A stretch of DNA of 64,000 nucleotides. Source: Sphingomonas lenta (lineage in GTDB: Bacteria > Pseudomonadota > Alphaproteobacteria > Sphingomonadales > Sphingomonadaceae). The translations under genes and the position numbers were made by a program. Below are positions 26,233-37,076 of the stretch, piece by piece. The stretch's first letter is position 1. Every line of letters begins with the position of its first letter. The notes beneath the pieces are model-generated. The model was not told the origin of the DNA. It saw only the letters and a program-made list of their open reading frames with translations, and made no database searches. The stretch lies in contig NZ_NSLI01000004.1 of assembly GCF_002288825.1 (NCBI RefSeq), positions 48,501 through 112,500 of the forward strand, given 5' to 3'.

Positions 26233-26760
26233 TCAGTCCGGCGTCATCGCATCCAGCACGAAGTCGGCGCGGTGGACGGCGCTGCACCGCGGCAGGGTCA
26301 CGGCGCGGTACCCGAGGATCGGGAAGGCTCGAGCGAGACGCTCATATTCGTCGATCGCTTCGTCGAAGCCGTGCCGTCGCTCGGCATCGGTGACGTAGAT
26401 GTCCGGCCAAGGTAGCGCCAGAAAGACGAGAGGGTCGTAGCGATGTTGCCGCAGCAGCTCCTCGTCGATTGGTCGGCCGGATGCGTGCGCCAGCGCGACG
26501 GCGGCGTCGACCAACCCCCGGTCGAAGAACACGGGGCCGGGTAGCGCCTCCGCGGCCGCGTGATCCTCCAGAGCCGACGCCATTGCCCGACGTGCGAAGG
26601 CGGTGAGGTCAGTCCAGGGCAGTGCGCTCCCGCCTTGGGCGAGTTCGTCCGCGACGATCCGTCGGCCGGGCTCCTCCACCACGGCGTGGCCGCGCGAGGC
26701 GAGTTCGCGGAGCAGCGTCGATTTGCCGCCGCCCGAGCAGCCGGAGATCACGATCAGGCG
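26233..26760 (-). CDS. P-loop ATPase/kinase-like protein (AAA_28 type), copy 2
   Basis: At least 172 aa. Walker A SGCSGGGKSTLL, then EEPGRRIVADELAQGGSALPW, VFFDRGLVD, LRQHRYDPLVFLALPWPDIY and FPILGYRAVTLPR: the same motif order as the 6218 gene, so these are paralogues. A GTG at 26751 gives the shortest form, but homologous reading continues upstream (RLIVISG) and no good start is visible there, so the N-terminus is uncertain; the coordinate given includes those codons. Substrate unknown. It lies in the block splitting the cta locus. Confidence 0.8.
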   Translation of the reverse strand, partial: RLIVISGCSGGGKSTLLRELASRGHAVVEEPGRRIVADELAQGGSALPWTDLTAFARRAMASALEDHAAAEALPGPVFFDRGLVDAAVALAHASGRPIDEELLRQHRYDPLVFLALPWPDIYVTDAERRHGFDEAIDEYERLARAFPILGYRAVTLPRCSAVHRADFVLDAMTPD

Positions 26761-26800
26761 GGGCGTTTCGGCTTCCTTTCGGGGCGGCGCTCGACGGCGA

Positions 26801-26828
26801 AACGCCCCGGCGGTTGGGCCGGGGCGTT
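26801..26828 (-). terminator. Hairpin downstream of ctaD
   Basis: AACGCCCCGGC (26801-26811), loop GGTTGG, GCCGGGGCGTT (26818-26828): perfect 11-bp stem. Read on the minus strand it ends in GTTTC, a short T run, so it may end the ctaCD transcript before ATPase copy 2. Confidence 0.45.
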
Positions 26829-26850
26829 CGGGGTGTCGGTCGTGGAGGCC

Positions 26851-26873
26851 GACGCGGAACTAAATTCCGCGTC
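26851..26873. repeat. Perfect 9-bp hairpin downstream of ctaD
   Basis: GACGCGGAA and TTCCGCGTC around CTAAA. The 26829-26963 stretch also holds further short self-complementary pieces (GGGAGC...GCTCCC) and no gene. Confidence 0.55.
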
Positions 26874-26963
26874 GTCGGACGGGGCTGGTGGCCCCGCCGG
26901 CCGGCCTAGCATTTGGGAGCTTCGCTTCGCTTGCTCCCACCAGCTTGCAGCTACGCTGCGCGC

Positions 26964-29901
<2,938 letters not shown>

Positions 29902-29985
29902 CGGTTCACTTGTACCTTCGGCGGCGGCCCCGCACGATCGTCAACAACGCGCGCCAGGCCTGATCAGGTTCGAAATAAAACGGGG

Positions 29986-30016
29986 CCTATATGCCGGGGT
30001 CTCGGCTCGGGGCAAG
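29986..30016 (-). promoter_or_regulatory. Possible ctaC promoter
   Basis: On the minus strand CTTGCC (30016-30011) is followed after 17 bases by CATATAGG, a loose -35/-10 pair about 85 bases before the ctaC ATG. The leader also carries the palindrome CCTGATCAGG. Matches are weak; sphingomonad promoters are poorly conserved. Confidence 0.3.
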
Positions 30017-30111
30017 CGGCTGGCCTTCCTAAATTAACGTGTGATCCCGTTGCGTGGGGCGCGGGGGCTGCCTAGAGCGGCCTGGCCGTTCGAGGGAGCT
30101 TCACGCGCTTG

Positions 30112-30693
30112 ATGACCGACGACGACGTCCTCGCCGAGTTCCGGGCCGCCGACGCGTTGCTGGAGGGGCATTTCATCCTGTCCTCCGGCCTACGCTCCCC
30201 GCGCTACCTCCAGTGCGCGCGCGTGCTGATGGACCCCCGGCGCGGCGCGCGGCTGGCCGAGGAGCTGGTGCGGCGCTTGCCGGGCGAGGTGAAGCAGCGG
30301 GTCGACGCGGTGGTGTCGCCCGCGATGGGCGGCGTGGTCGCGGGCCATGAGGTGGCGCGCGCGCTGGGCGTGGAGGCGATGTTCCTGGAGCGGCCGGAGG
30401 GCGTGTTCGAGCTCCGGCGCGGCTTCCGCCTCCGGCCCGGCCAGGGCGTGCTGATGATGGAGGACGTGGTCACCACCGGCCTGTCCTCGCGCGAGGCGAT
30501 CGCGGCGATCGGGCGCGCGGGCGGCGAGGTGGTCGCGGCGGCGGCGCTAGTGGACCGGTCGAACGGGACGGCGGAGCTGGGCATACCGTTCTTTCCGCTG
30601 ATCCGGCTGGAGGTGCCGACCTACGAGGCGGACGCGCTGCCGCCCGAGCTCGCCGCGGTGCCGGCGGTGAAGCCGGGGAGCCGGGCGGCGTGA
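30112..30693 (+). CDS. pyrE: Orotate phosphoribosyltransferase
   Basis: 193 aa. Transfers orotate to PRPP giving OMP in pyrimidine synthesis. PRPP-binding motif VLMMEDVVTTGLSSREA, N-terminal FILSSGLRSPRYLQC, and VVSPAMGGVVAGHEVARAL. ATG 30112 is preferred over the adjacent TTG; GAGGGAG lies upstream. The stop overlaps the GTG of the next gene (GTGA). Confidence 0.96.
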   Translation: MTDDDVLAEFRAADALLEGHFILSSGLRSPRYLQCARVLMDPRRGARLAEELVRRLPGEVKQRVDAVVSPAMGGVVAGHEVARALGVEAMFLERPEGVFELRRGFRLRPGQGVLMMEDVVTTGLSSREAIAAIGRAGGEVVAAAALVDRSNGTAELGIPFFPLIRLEVPTYEADALPPELAAVPAVKPGSRAA

Positions 30694-31739
30694 GGCGGCT
30701 GCTCGCGGCGCTCCTGCTGCTCGCCGCGCCCGCGAGCGCGCAGGACGTGCCCTCGCGTGTCGAGCAGTCGCTGCGCGACTCAGGCTTCGCGGGCGTGTTC
30801 GCGGTGTCGGAGAACGGCGCGCGAGTCACGGGCGGCGCGGTCGGGGAAGCCGCGCCGGGGCGGCCTTTCGCGTACGAGATGGTGTTCCCCTGGGCGTCGG
30901 TGACCAAACAGGCGGTCGCCGTCATGGTGATGCAGGACGTGGAGGACGGCCGGATCGCGCTGAACGCGCCTGCGTCGCGCTACATGCGCGAGCTAGGGCG
31001 GGGCAGTCGCTCGCCGACGGTGCGGCAGCTGCTCCAGCACCGCTCGGGCCTGCGTAACCCGGACGATGGGCCGCGCGACGACAGCGGTTGGCCCAGCTTC
31101 TACACGGGCGGGCCGACGGGCATCGAATGGTGCCTAGGCGCCCGTGGAACGCCGGGCGGGAACTGGCGCTACAACAACTGCGACTATCTCGTGCTGGGCG
31201 GCATCCTGGAGCGGGTGAACCGGCGGCCTTTCGCCGACCTGTTCGCCGAGCGGATCAGTGGACCGATCGGGGGCAAGGTGCGCTTCGTGGGCACGCCTGT
31301 GGGTGTCGACGCCGACACGGTCTGGGCGGGCGGGCCGGACGTTGCGACTCTGGATCGGCTGGGCCGATTCGGGAGCGCAGGCGGGCTCATCGGGACAGCA
31401 GAGGACATGCTGGCGTTCGACCGGGCGCTGCTGTCGGGGGCGCTGCTCACCGACCGGGCGCGCGCGGAGCTATGGCGGGGCGACCCGAAGCTCGGCTTTC
31501 AAGCGCTCGGCCAATGGTCGTTCGACGCGCCGCTGAAGGGGTGCGCGGGGCCGGTCAGGATCGTCGAGCGGCGCGGCGCGATCGGCGAGTTCCAGGTGCG
31601 CAACTTCATCGCGCCCGACCAGGGCGTCTCCGCCGTGCTGCTGACCAACCGGGCGGAAGGCAAGTTCGACTTCGGCGAGATTTGGCAGGGCCGCGGCGTC
31701 AGCCACGACTTCCTCGCGAGCGTGCTGTGCCCGGCATGA
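30690..31739 (+). CDS. Exported serine hydrolase, beta-lactamase-like fold
   Basis: 349 aa S12-type protein with signal peptide ([18 protein letters not shown]). Catalytic S70-V-T-K73 in [10 protein letters not shown], second box Y-N-N in [14 protein letters not shown], and [10 protein letters not shown] before it. The third box is not a clean KTG/HxG (ERRGAIGEF). Likely a periplasmic esterase or peptidase. GTG start overlaps pyrE; its stop overlaps pdxJ (ATGA), so it is embedded in a pyrE-pdxJ operon. Confidence 0.88.
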   Translation: MRRLLAALLLLAAPASAQDVPSRVEQSLRDSGFAGVFAVSENGARVTGGAVGEAAPGRPFAYEMVFPWASVTKQAVAVMVMQDVEDGRIALNAPASRYMRELGRGSRSPTVRQLLQHRSGLRNPDDGPRDDSGWPSFYTGGPTGIEWCLGARGTPGGNWRYNNCDYLVLGGILERVNRRPFADLFAERISGPIGGKVRFVGTPVGVDADTVWAGGPDVATLDRLGRFGSAGGLIGTAEDMLAFDRALLSGALLTDRARAELWRGDPKLGFQALGQWSFDAPLKGCAGPVRIVERRGAIGEFQVRNFIAPDQGVSAVLLTNRAEGKFDFGEIWQGRGVSHDFLASVLCPA

Positions 31740-32455
31740 TCCGCCTCGGCGTGAACATCGACCATGTCGCGACCGTCAGGAACGCGCGCGGGGCAGGCTA
31801 TCCGGACCCGGTGCGCGCGGCGCTGCTGGCGGCGGAGGCGGGGGCGGACGGCATCACCGCGCACCTGCGCGAGGACCGGCGGCACATCACCGACGACGAC
31901 ATCGCCAGGCTATCCGCCGAGCTGAGCGTGCCGCTCAACCTGGAGATGGCGGCGACCGACGAGATGCTCGACATCGCGCTCCGCCACCGGCCGCACGCGG
32001 CGTGCATCGTGCCGGAGAAGCGCGAGGAGCGCACGACCGAGGGCGGGCTGGACGCGGCGGGGCTGCACAACACGCTGGCGCCGATGGTGGGCGCGCTCGG
32101 CGCGGCGCGGATCCGCGTATCCCTGTTCATCGAGCCGGACGCGCGCCAGATCGAGGCGGCAGTGAGGCTCGGCGCGCCGGTGGTGGAGCTGCACACCGGG
32201 CGCTACGCGGAGCTGGACGGCGAGGCACGCGCGGAGGAGCTGCGGCGCTTGGCGGACGCCGCGGCGCTGGCGGCGAAGAACGGGCTGGAGGTGCATGCCG
32301 GGCACGGGCTGACCTTCGACAACGTGCAGCCGGTCGCGGCCATCCCGCAGCTGAGGGAGCTCAACATCGGGCACTTCCTGGTGGGCGAGGCGCTGTTCGT
32401 GGGGCTGGGCGACGCCGTCCGGCGCATGCGCGAGCTGATGGACGCGGCGCGGTGA
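31736..32455 (+). CDS. pdxJ: Pyridoxine 5'-phosphate synthase
   Basis: 239 aa TIM-barrel enzyme condensing 3-amino-2-oxopropyl phosphate with deoxyxylulose phosphate to PNP (vitamin B6). N-terminal [28 protein letters not shown], catalytic-region [10 protein letters not shown] and C-terminal [12 protein letters not shown] and [14 protein letters not shown] are all intact. ATG 31736 overlaps the preceding stop. Confidence 0.97.
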   Translation: MIRLGVNIDHVATVRNARGAGYPDPVRAALLAAEAGADGITAHLREDRRHITDDDIARLSAELSVPLNLEMAATDEMLDIALRHRPHAACIVPEKREERTTEGGLDAAGLHNTLAPMVGALGAARIRVSLFIEPDARQIEAAVRLGAPVVELHTGRYAELDGEARAEELRRLADAAALAAKNGLEVHAGHGLTFDNVQPVAAIPQLRELNIGHFLVGEALFVGLGDAVRRMRELMDAAR

Positions 32456-32470
32456 GAGTAACGGCCCTCA

Positions 32471-32679
32471 AATTACTCCCCCGCCCACGGCGGGGGAGGG
32501 GGACCGCTCGCGTAGCGAGTGGTGGAGGGGGTGCAGGGCGATGCCGCATCCCCCACGGCTTGCTCCGCAAGCCGGCTCCGGTCGGCGACAAGCCCCCGGC
32601 TTGTCGCTTATCGACCTACGCCCCCCTCCACCAGCTTCGCAGGTCCCCCTCCCCCGCCGTAAGCGGGGGAGGAATTTAG
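32471..32679. repeat. Large palindromic repeat, family C (CTCCCCCGCC type)
   Basis: Outer arms AATTACTCCCCCGCC and GGCGGGGGAGGAATT-like (AGCGGGGGAGGAATT), then GGGGGACC/GGTCCCCC and GGTGGAGGGGG/CCCCCTCCACC, around inner stems such as GCTTGCTCCGCAAGC and ACAAGCCCCCGGCTTGT. It fills the pdxJ-acpS gap. Its right end supplies GGGGGAGGA, the ribosome-binding site of acpS. Confidence 0.85.
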
Positions 32680-32681
32680 TC

Positions 32682-33095
32682 GTGATCATCGGCTTGGGCT
32701 CCGACCTGTGCAACATCGAGCGCATCGCCGCTTCGCTCGAGCGGTTCGGCGAGCGGTTCGAGCGGCGGGTGTTCACGGACGCGGAACGGGCGAAGGCGGA
32801 CCGACGGCCGTTCACCAAGGCCGGCACGCTCGCCAAGCGGTTCGCGGCGAAAGAGGCCTTCTCCAAGGCGGTGGGCACCGGCTTCAAGCGCGGCGTGTTC
32901 ATGCGCGACATCGGCGTCGTCAACGCGCCCTCCGGTGCGCCGACGCTCGCGCTCACGGGCGGGGCCAAGGCCAGGCTTGACGCGATGATACCCGAAGGCC
33001 ACGTCGGACGCGTGCATCTGACGCTGACCGACGACCACCCCTGGGCGCAGGCCTTCGTAGTGATCGAGGCGGTCCCGTCCAACGGATCCGGTTGA
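32682..33095 (+). CDS. acpS: Holo-[acyl-carrier-protein] synthase
   Basis: 137 aa phosphopantetheinyl transferase converting apo-ACP to holo-ACP with CoA. Mg-binding Asp in [14 protein letters not shown] and the second motif [15 protein letters not shown] are present. GTG 32682 is the only start near the conserved N-terminus; the Shine-Dalgarno GGAGGA (32669-32674) belongs to the preceding repeat. The stop overlaps lepB (TGATG). Confidence 0.95.
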   Translation: MIIGLGSDLCNIERIAASLERFGERFERRVFTDAERAKADRRPFTKAGTLAKRFAAKEAFSKAVGTGFKRGVFMRDIGVVNAPSGAPTLALTGGAKARLDAMIPEGHVGRVHLTLTDDHPWAQAFVVIEAVPSNGSG

Positions 33096-34057
33096 TGAAC
33101 GACGTCGCGATGAAGATCGAGCCCGCGCCCGACGCGGCCGGGTCCGTCGAAGCCTCGGGCGAGCCCGAGGCCCGGCCGGCCAAGCCGAAAACCGACTGGT
33201 GGGGCGAGATAAAGGGGCTGTTCTGGCTGCTCCTGATCGTGCTCGGTTTCCACAGCTTCGTCGCCAAGCCCTTCTATATCCCGTCCGAGTCGATGCTGCC
33301 GGGCCTGCAGGTGGGCGACCGGCTGGTGGTGAACAAGTTCGCCTACGGCTGGAGCTACGTTTCGCCCACCATCCCCAATCCCGCCGCGATCTTCCGGTCG
33401 CTGGTGCTGCGCGACCCCGCCGTGGAGAGCTGGAGCGTGTCGCTGCCCGCCTGGGACGGGCGGCTGCTGGGCGGGCTGCCCGAGCGCGGCGACGTGGTGA
33501 TCGTGACGCCGCCCGGCACGCGCAACGATTACATCAAGCGCGTGGTCGGCCTGCCCGGCGACCGGTTGGAGGTGCGCGGCGGCGTCGTCTACCTCAACGG
33601 CCGCGCGGTGCGGCGCGAGAGCCTGGGCGACCGGCTGGTGCCCGTGGACGAGAACACGCCCTGCTCGGCCGCCGACTATCCGGGCGCGCTGGAGCAGCGG
33701 CCGGGCGGCGAGCTGGTGTGCCGCCTGCCGATTGTGCGCGAGACGCTGCCGGGCGGCGTCAGCTTCGAGACGGTGGATCTGGAGCCGAACAGCCAGGGCG
33801 ACACCTTCGGGCCGATCACCGTGCCGGCCGATCACGTGTTCCTGATGGGCGACAACCGCGACCGGTCGGCCGACAGCCGGTTCGAGCGGTCGCAGCTGGG
33901 GCTGGGCGGGCCGGTGCCGTTCGAGAATATCGGCGGGCGCGCGGAGTTCATCACCTTCTCGCTCGACGGGTCGACGACGTGGAACCCGCTCACCTGGCCG
34001 GGCGCTTTCCGCGGTGGACGGGCGGGCACGTCGCTCCATCCCGACGAAGCCGAATAA
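33095..34057 (+). CDS. lepB: Signal peptidase I
   Basis: 320 aa inner-membrane serine protease that cleaves Sec and Tat signal peptides. One N-terminal membrane helix (LFWLLLIVLGFHSFV), catalytic Ser in IPSESMLPGLQVGD, general-base Lys in NDYIKRVVGLPGDRLEV, and the C-terminal box GDNRDRSADSR. ATG 33095 is chosen from the TGATG junction with acpS. The acpS-lepB pairing is common in alphaproteobacteria. Confidence 0.97.
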   Translation: MNDVAMKIEPAPDAAGSVEASGEPEARPAKPKTDWWGEIKGLFWLLLIVLGFHSFVAKPFYIPSESMLPGLQVGDRLVVNKFAYGWSYVSPTIPNPAAIFRSLVLRDPAVESWSVSLPAWDGRLLGGLPERGDVVIVTPPGTRNDYIKRVVGLPGDRLEVRGGVVYLNGRAVRRESLGDRLVPVDENTPCSAADYPGALEQRPGGELVCRLPIVRETLPGGVSFETVDLEPNSQGDTFGPITVPADHVFLMGDNRDRSADSRFERSQLGLGGPVPFENIGGRAEFITFSLDGSTTWNPLTWPGAFRGGRAGTSLHPDEAE

Positions 34058-34067
34058 GGGGACAGCA

Positions 34068-35168
34068 ATGGCCGACCACGCGGAGCGCATCCAGACGCCG
34101 GGGGTGGTCGAGCCGGGAGCGAGCCCCAACGAGCTTCACGACCCGCTGGTCCGCCAGGAGGTCAAGAAGGCCAAGGTGTGGTTCGGCGCGGCGCTGCTCG
34201 TCGCGCTCGGCGTCCTCCTGATCCAGCCGATCCTCGTCATCTTCGCCGGGCTGGTCCTCGGCGTCATGTTCGACGGCGGCGTGCGGCTGCTCGGCCGCGT
34301 GATGCCGATCGGGCGGGGCCTCAGGCTGCTGATCGTCGTCTTGGGTGTGGTCCTGTTCCTCGTCGGCACCTTCTACCTGATGGGCGTCGGCATCGTCGAG
34401 CAGGTGACGCAGCTCCGCGCCACGCTGGAGGTGCAGGCGACGCGGCTCACCACCTTTCTCGCGCAGCAAGGACTGTTGCCGGGGCGCTCCGACATCAGCG
34501 GCATCGTGCGCCAGGCGGCGAGCTCGGTCGGGCGGCTGACGAGCTGGGTTGGCTCGGCGATCGGGGCGCTCACTACCCTGTTCTTCATTCTGGTGCTGGG
34601 CCTGTTCTTCGCGATGGAGCCGCGCGTGTACGAGAAAGGGACGCAGTGGCTCGTCCCGCGCTCGGACCGACGCGAGTTCGCGCTGACGCTCGATCGGGTG
34701 GGCTTCACGCTCCGACGGTTGCTCGCAGGCAAGCTCGTCGCCATGGTGGCGCAGGGCGTCGTGACCTGGCTGGCCCTGCTGGTGGGCGGCGTGCCGCTGG
34801 CGGCGCTGCTCGGCATCATCACCGGCATCCTCGCGTTCATTCCCAACGTCGGCGCGTTCGTCAGCGGCGTGCTGATGGTGGCAGTCGGGTTTAGCGCCGG
34901 CGTCGACGCCGGGCTGTGGGCGATCGGCACCTATGTCGTCGTGCAGGGCCTGGACGGTTACGTGTTCACGCCGCTCGTCGCCAAGAAAACGGTGGACATG
35001 CCGCCCGCGCTGACCTTGGGCGCGCAGATCCTGGCGAGCGCGGCGTTCGGGCTGATCGGGCTGGCGCTCGCCGACGTGTTCGTGGCCATGGTCAAGGTCG
35101 CGCTCGAGCGCCGCGCCGAGCGCGAGGAGCAGCGTATCAGGGGGCGGGCAGATGCTGCGCCTGCATGA
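34068..35168 (+). CDS. AI-2E family (PerM/YdiK-like) membrane transporter
   Basis: 366 aa with about seven membrane helices. Family features: N-terminal helix pair around LLIQPILVIFAGLVLGVMFDG, the long soluble segment, AIGALTTLFFILVLGLFF, the GIITGILAFIPNVGAFVSG motif and VVQGLDGYVFTPLVAKKTVDMPP. The substrate of this family is mostly unproven. ATG 34068 follows AAGGGGAC. The end overlaps maiA by 17 bases. Confidence 0.92.
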   Translation: MADHAERIQTPGVVEPGASPNELHDPLVRQEVKKAKVWFGAALLVALGVLLIQPILVIFAGLVLGVMFDGGVRLLGRVMPIGRGLRLLIVVLGVVLFLVGTFYLMGVGIVEQVTQLRATLEVQATRLTTFLAQQGLLPGRSDISGIVRQAASSVGRLTSWVGSAIGALTTLFFILVLGLFFAMEPRVYEKGTQWLVPRSDRREFALTLDRVGFTLRRLLAGKLVAMVAQGVVTWLALLVGGVPLAALLGIITGILAFIPNVGAFVSGVLMVAVGFSAGVDAGLWAIGTYVVVQGLDGYVFTPLVAKKTVDMPPALTLGAQILASAAFGLIGLALADVFVAMVKVALERRAEREEQRIRGRADAAPA

Positions 35169-35784
35169 CTATTGGCGGTCGTCGGCCGCCTACCGCGTCC
35201 GCATCGCGCTCAATCTCAAGGGCGTCGCCTACGAGGCGATCCGTATCGACCTGCTCGGCGGCGCGCAGGGCCAGGCGGCGAACCGAAGCGTCAACGCGCA
35301 GGGGCTGGTGCCGAGCCTCGTGCTCGACGACGGCACGGCGCTGACCCAGAGCCTCGCGATCCTCGGGTGGCTCGACGACGCCTATCCCGAGCCGCTGCTG
35401 TGGCCGCGCGATCCGATCGCCAAGGCGCGGGCGAGCGCGCGGGCGCTGGTGGTCGTCGCGGACGTGCACCCGCTCAACAACCTGCGCGTGCTGGGACGGC
35501 TCGAGGCGCAGTTCGGCGCGGACGCGGACGCCAAGAAGGGGTGGTACCGCCACTGGGTGGAGCTCGGGCTCGCGGCGTTGGAGGAGATGGCGGACGGGGC
35601 GGGGCCGTTCCTGAGCGGCGACGCGCCGGACGTGTCGGACGTGTGCCTCGTGCCGCAGCTGTTCAACGCTCGGCGATTCGACGTGGACCTGACGCCCTAC
35701 CCGAAGCTGGTCGCGGCGGACGTGGCGGCGAACGCGCTACCGGCCTTCCAGGCGGCGCATCCGGATCGGGTGCGGCCCGACTGA
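35152..35784 (+). CDS. maiA: Maleylacetoacetate isomerase (zeta-class GST)
   Basis: 210 aa. Isomerises maleylacetoacetate to fumarylacetoacetate in tyrosine/phenylalanine breakdown using glutathione. Zeta motif SSAAYRVRIALNLKGV (the common Cys is Ala here), glutathione-binding LVPSL and LTQSLAILGWLDD, and the C-terminal DAPDVSDVCLVPQLFNARRF. Starts inside the end of the AI-2E gene. No other tyrosine-catabolic genes are adjacent, although phhB in the window belongs to the same broader pathway. Confidence 0.9.
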   Translation: MLRLHDYWRSSAAYRVRIALNLKGVAYEAIRIDLLGGAQGQAANRSVNAQGLVPSLVLDDGTALTQSLAILGWLDDAYPEPLLWPRDPIAKARASARALVVVADVHPLNNLRVLGRLEAQFGADADAKKGWYRHWVELGLAALEEMADGAGPFLSGDAPDVSDVCLVPQLFNARRFDVDLTPYPKLVAADVAANALPAFQAAHPDRVRPD

Positions 35785-35787
35785 CAC

Positions 35788-35884
35788 GTCACCCCGGACT
35801 CGTTCCGGGGTCCATGACTCGACGCGTACCCCCGCTGGTGAGCACGCGTAACGCGATGGACCCCGGAACAAGTCCGGGGTGACG
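35788..35884. repeat. Long palindromic repeat, family A copy 3
   Basis: Arms CACCCCGGACTCGTTCCGGG and CCGGAACAAGTCCGGGGTGA. On the minus strand its sequence is read as the last 31 codons and stop of the glycosyltransferase gene; on the plus strand it directly follows maiA. Confidence 0.92.
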
Positions 35885-36952
35885 GTTGGGGGCAAGGCGG
35901 GCCGCCACCAGCCCGTCGAACAATTGGAGGTAACGCTTGACCGCGTCCTCCCCCGGCTGCGGCACGGGCGTGGGGCGCGGCGCGTCGGGGCGGAGGCGGC
36001 GGTTCAGCGCGGCGAGGAGCGCCTCGGCGTCGCCGCGGGGCACGACGTCGCCTTGGCTCCCGTCGGCCACGATCTCGCGGATGGCGGAGCTTACGTCGGT
36101 GGCGACCACGGGCGTGCCGACGGACAGCGCTTCGCGGAGCACGCCCGGCGCGCCCTCGAAATCGGACGGAAGCGCCACGAGCGCCGCGCGCGCCATCGCG
36201 GGAAGCGGGCAGGGCGCATGGCCGGGCAGGTGGACGCGATGCGCCACCCGGAGGCTACGCGCACGCGCTTCCAGGGTGCTGCGCTCCGGACCCTCGCCGA
36301 GCAGCACGAGCCGGACGTCGTCGGGCAGTCGCGGCAGCGCGTCGACGAGCCGGTCCCAGCGCTTCTGCCCGACCAGCCGGCCCACGCCCAGCACCACACG
36401 GCCGGGCAGGAGCAGGACCGGCGGCGCGTCCGGGTCGGGCCTGGTCGGCGGGTTGGCGATCACGTGGACGCGGCCGCCCATGCCGAGCGCGCGGTCGGCG
36501 GCGCGGGCGGTCGCCGGCGTCATGCAGACGAGGCGGTCGAGGAAGCGGCCATGCGTCCGAAGCCACGCCGCGTGCAGCCGGTCGAGCACGGGGCCATGGT
36601 CGCCGCGGGAGGTCGTGCTCGACATCTTGGCGACGATCGGCGGGCAGGCGTCGCGCAGCCTCAGGCGGAGCAGCGCCGCCATCCCGGTATAGTGGTTGCC
36701 GGGGCAGAAGATCAGGTCGGGCGCGAGCGCGCGCACGACGCTCGCCAAGCGGCGCAGCTCGAGGAGGTCGGTCGAACCGAGCTCGACGATATGGACGCCC
36801 GTCGGCGGCCTGAAGCCGTCGTCCGCCCGGCCCAGCACCAGCGTCACGCGCCGGCCCGCCTGCGCCCAGCCCGCGCAGAGGCGCAGCTGCGCGCGCTCGA
36901 CGCCGCCTCTGCCGGGGCTTTGGGCGAAGGTGAGGACGTGGCGCGCGGTCAT
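35789..36952 (-). CDS. Glycosyltransferase (GT4-like) with repeat-encoded C-terminus
   Basis: 387 aa GT-B enzyme. N-terminal FAQSPGRGGVERAQLRL (Gly-rich acceptor loop), GVGRLVGQKRWDRLVDAL, and the sugar-nucleotide site LPSDFEGAPGVLREALSVGT with the E-x7-E pair and VVATDVSSAIREIV. The last 31 residues (HPGLVPGSI ... MDPGTSPG) are encoded by palindromic repeat copy 3, which also provides the TGA, so the native end was probably replaced. First gene of a glycan-synthesis group; sugar and acceptor unknown. Confidence 0.9.
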   Translation of the reverse strand: MTARHVLTFAQSPGRGGVERAQLRLCAGWAQAGRRVTLVLGRADDGFRPPTGVHIVELGSTDLLELRRLASVVRALAPDLIFCPGNHYTGMAALLRLRLRDACPPIVAKMSSTTSRGDHGPVLDRLHAAWLRTHGRFLDRLVCMTPATARAADRALGMGGRVHVIANPPTRPDPDAPPVLLLPGRVVLGVGRLVGQKRWDRLVDALPRLPDDVRLVLLGEGPERSTLEARARSLRVAHRVHLPGHAPCPLPAMARAALVALPSDFEGAPGVLREALSVGTPVVATDVSSAIREIVADGSQGDVVPRGDAEALLAALNRRLRPDAPRPTPVPQPGEDAVKRYLQLFDGLVAARLAPNRHPGLVPGSIALRVLTSGGTRRVMDPGTSPG

Positions 36953-37076
36953 GGCGTGCGCCTTGGGCGACGATTATGTCGTGCAAAAGAAATTAATTTG
37001 CGCCATTGCGCGCTTCGGGCACCGGCCACGGCCTCGCGCCGGCCGATCTTTCCCCCCAACCCCTTTCGGACGACGG

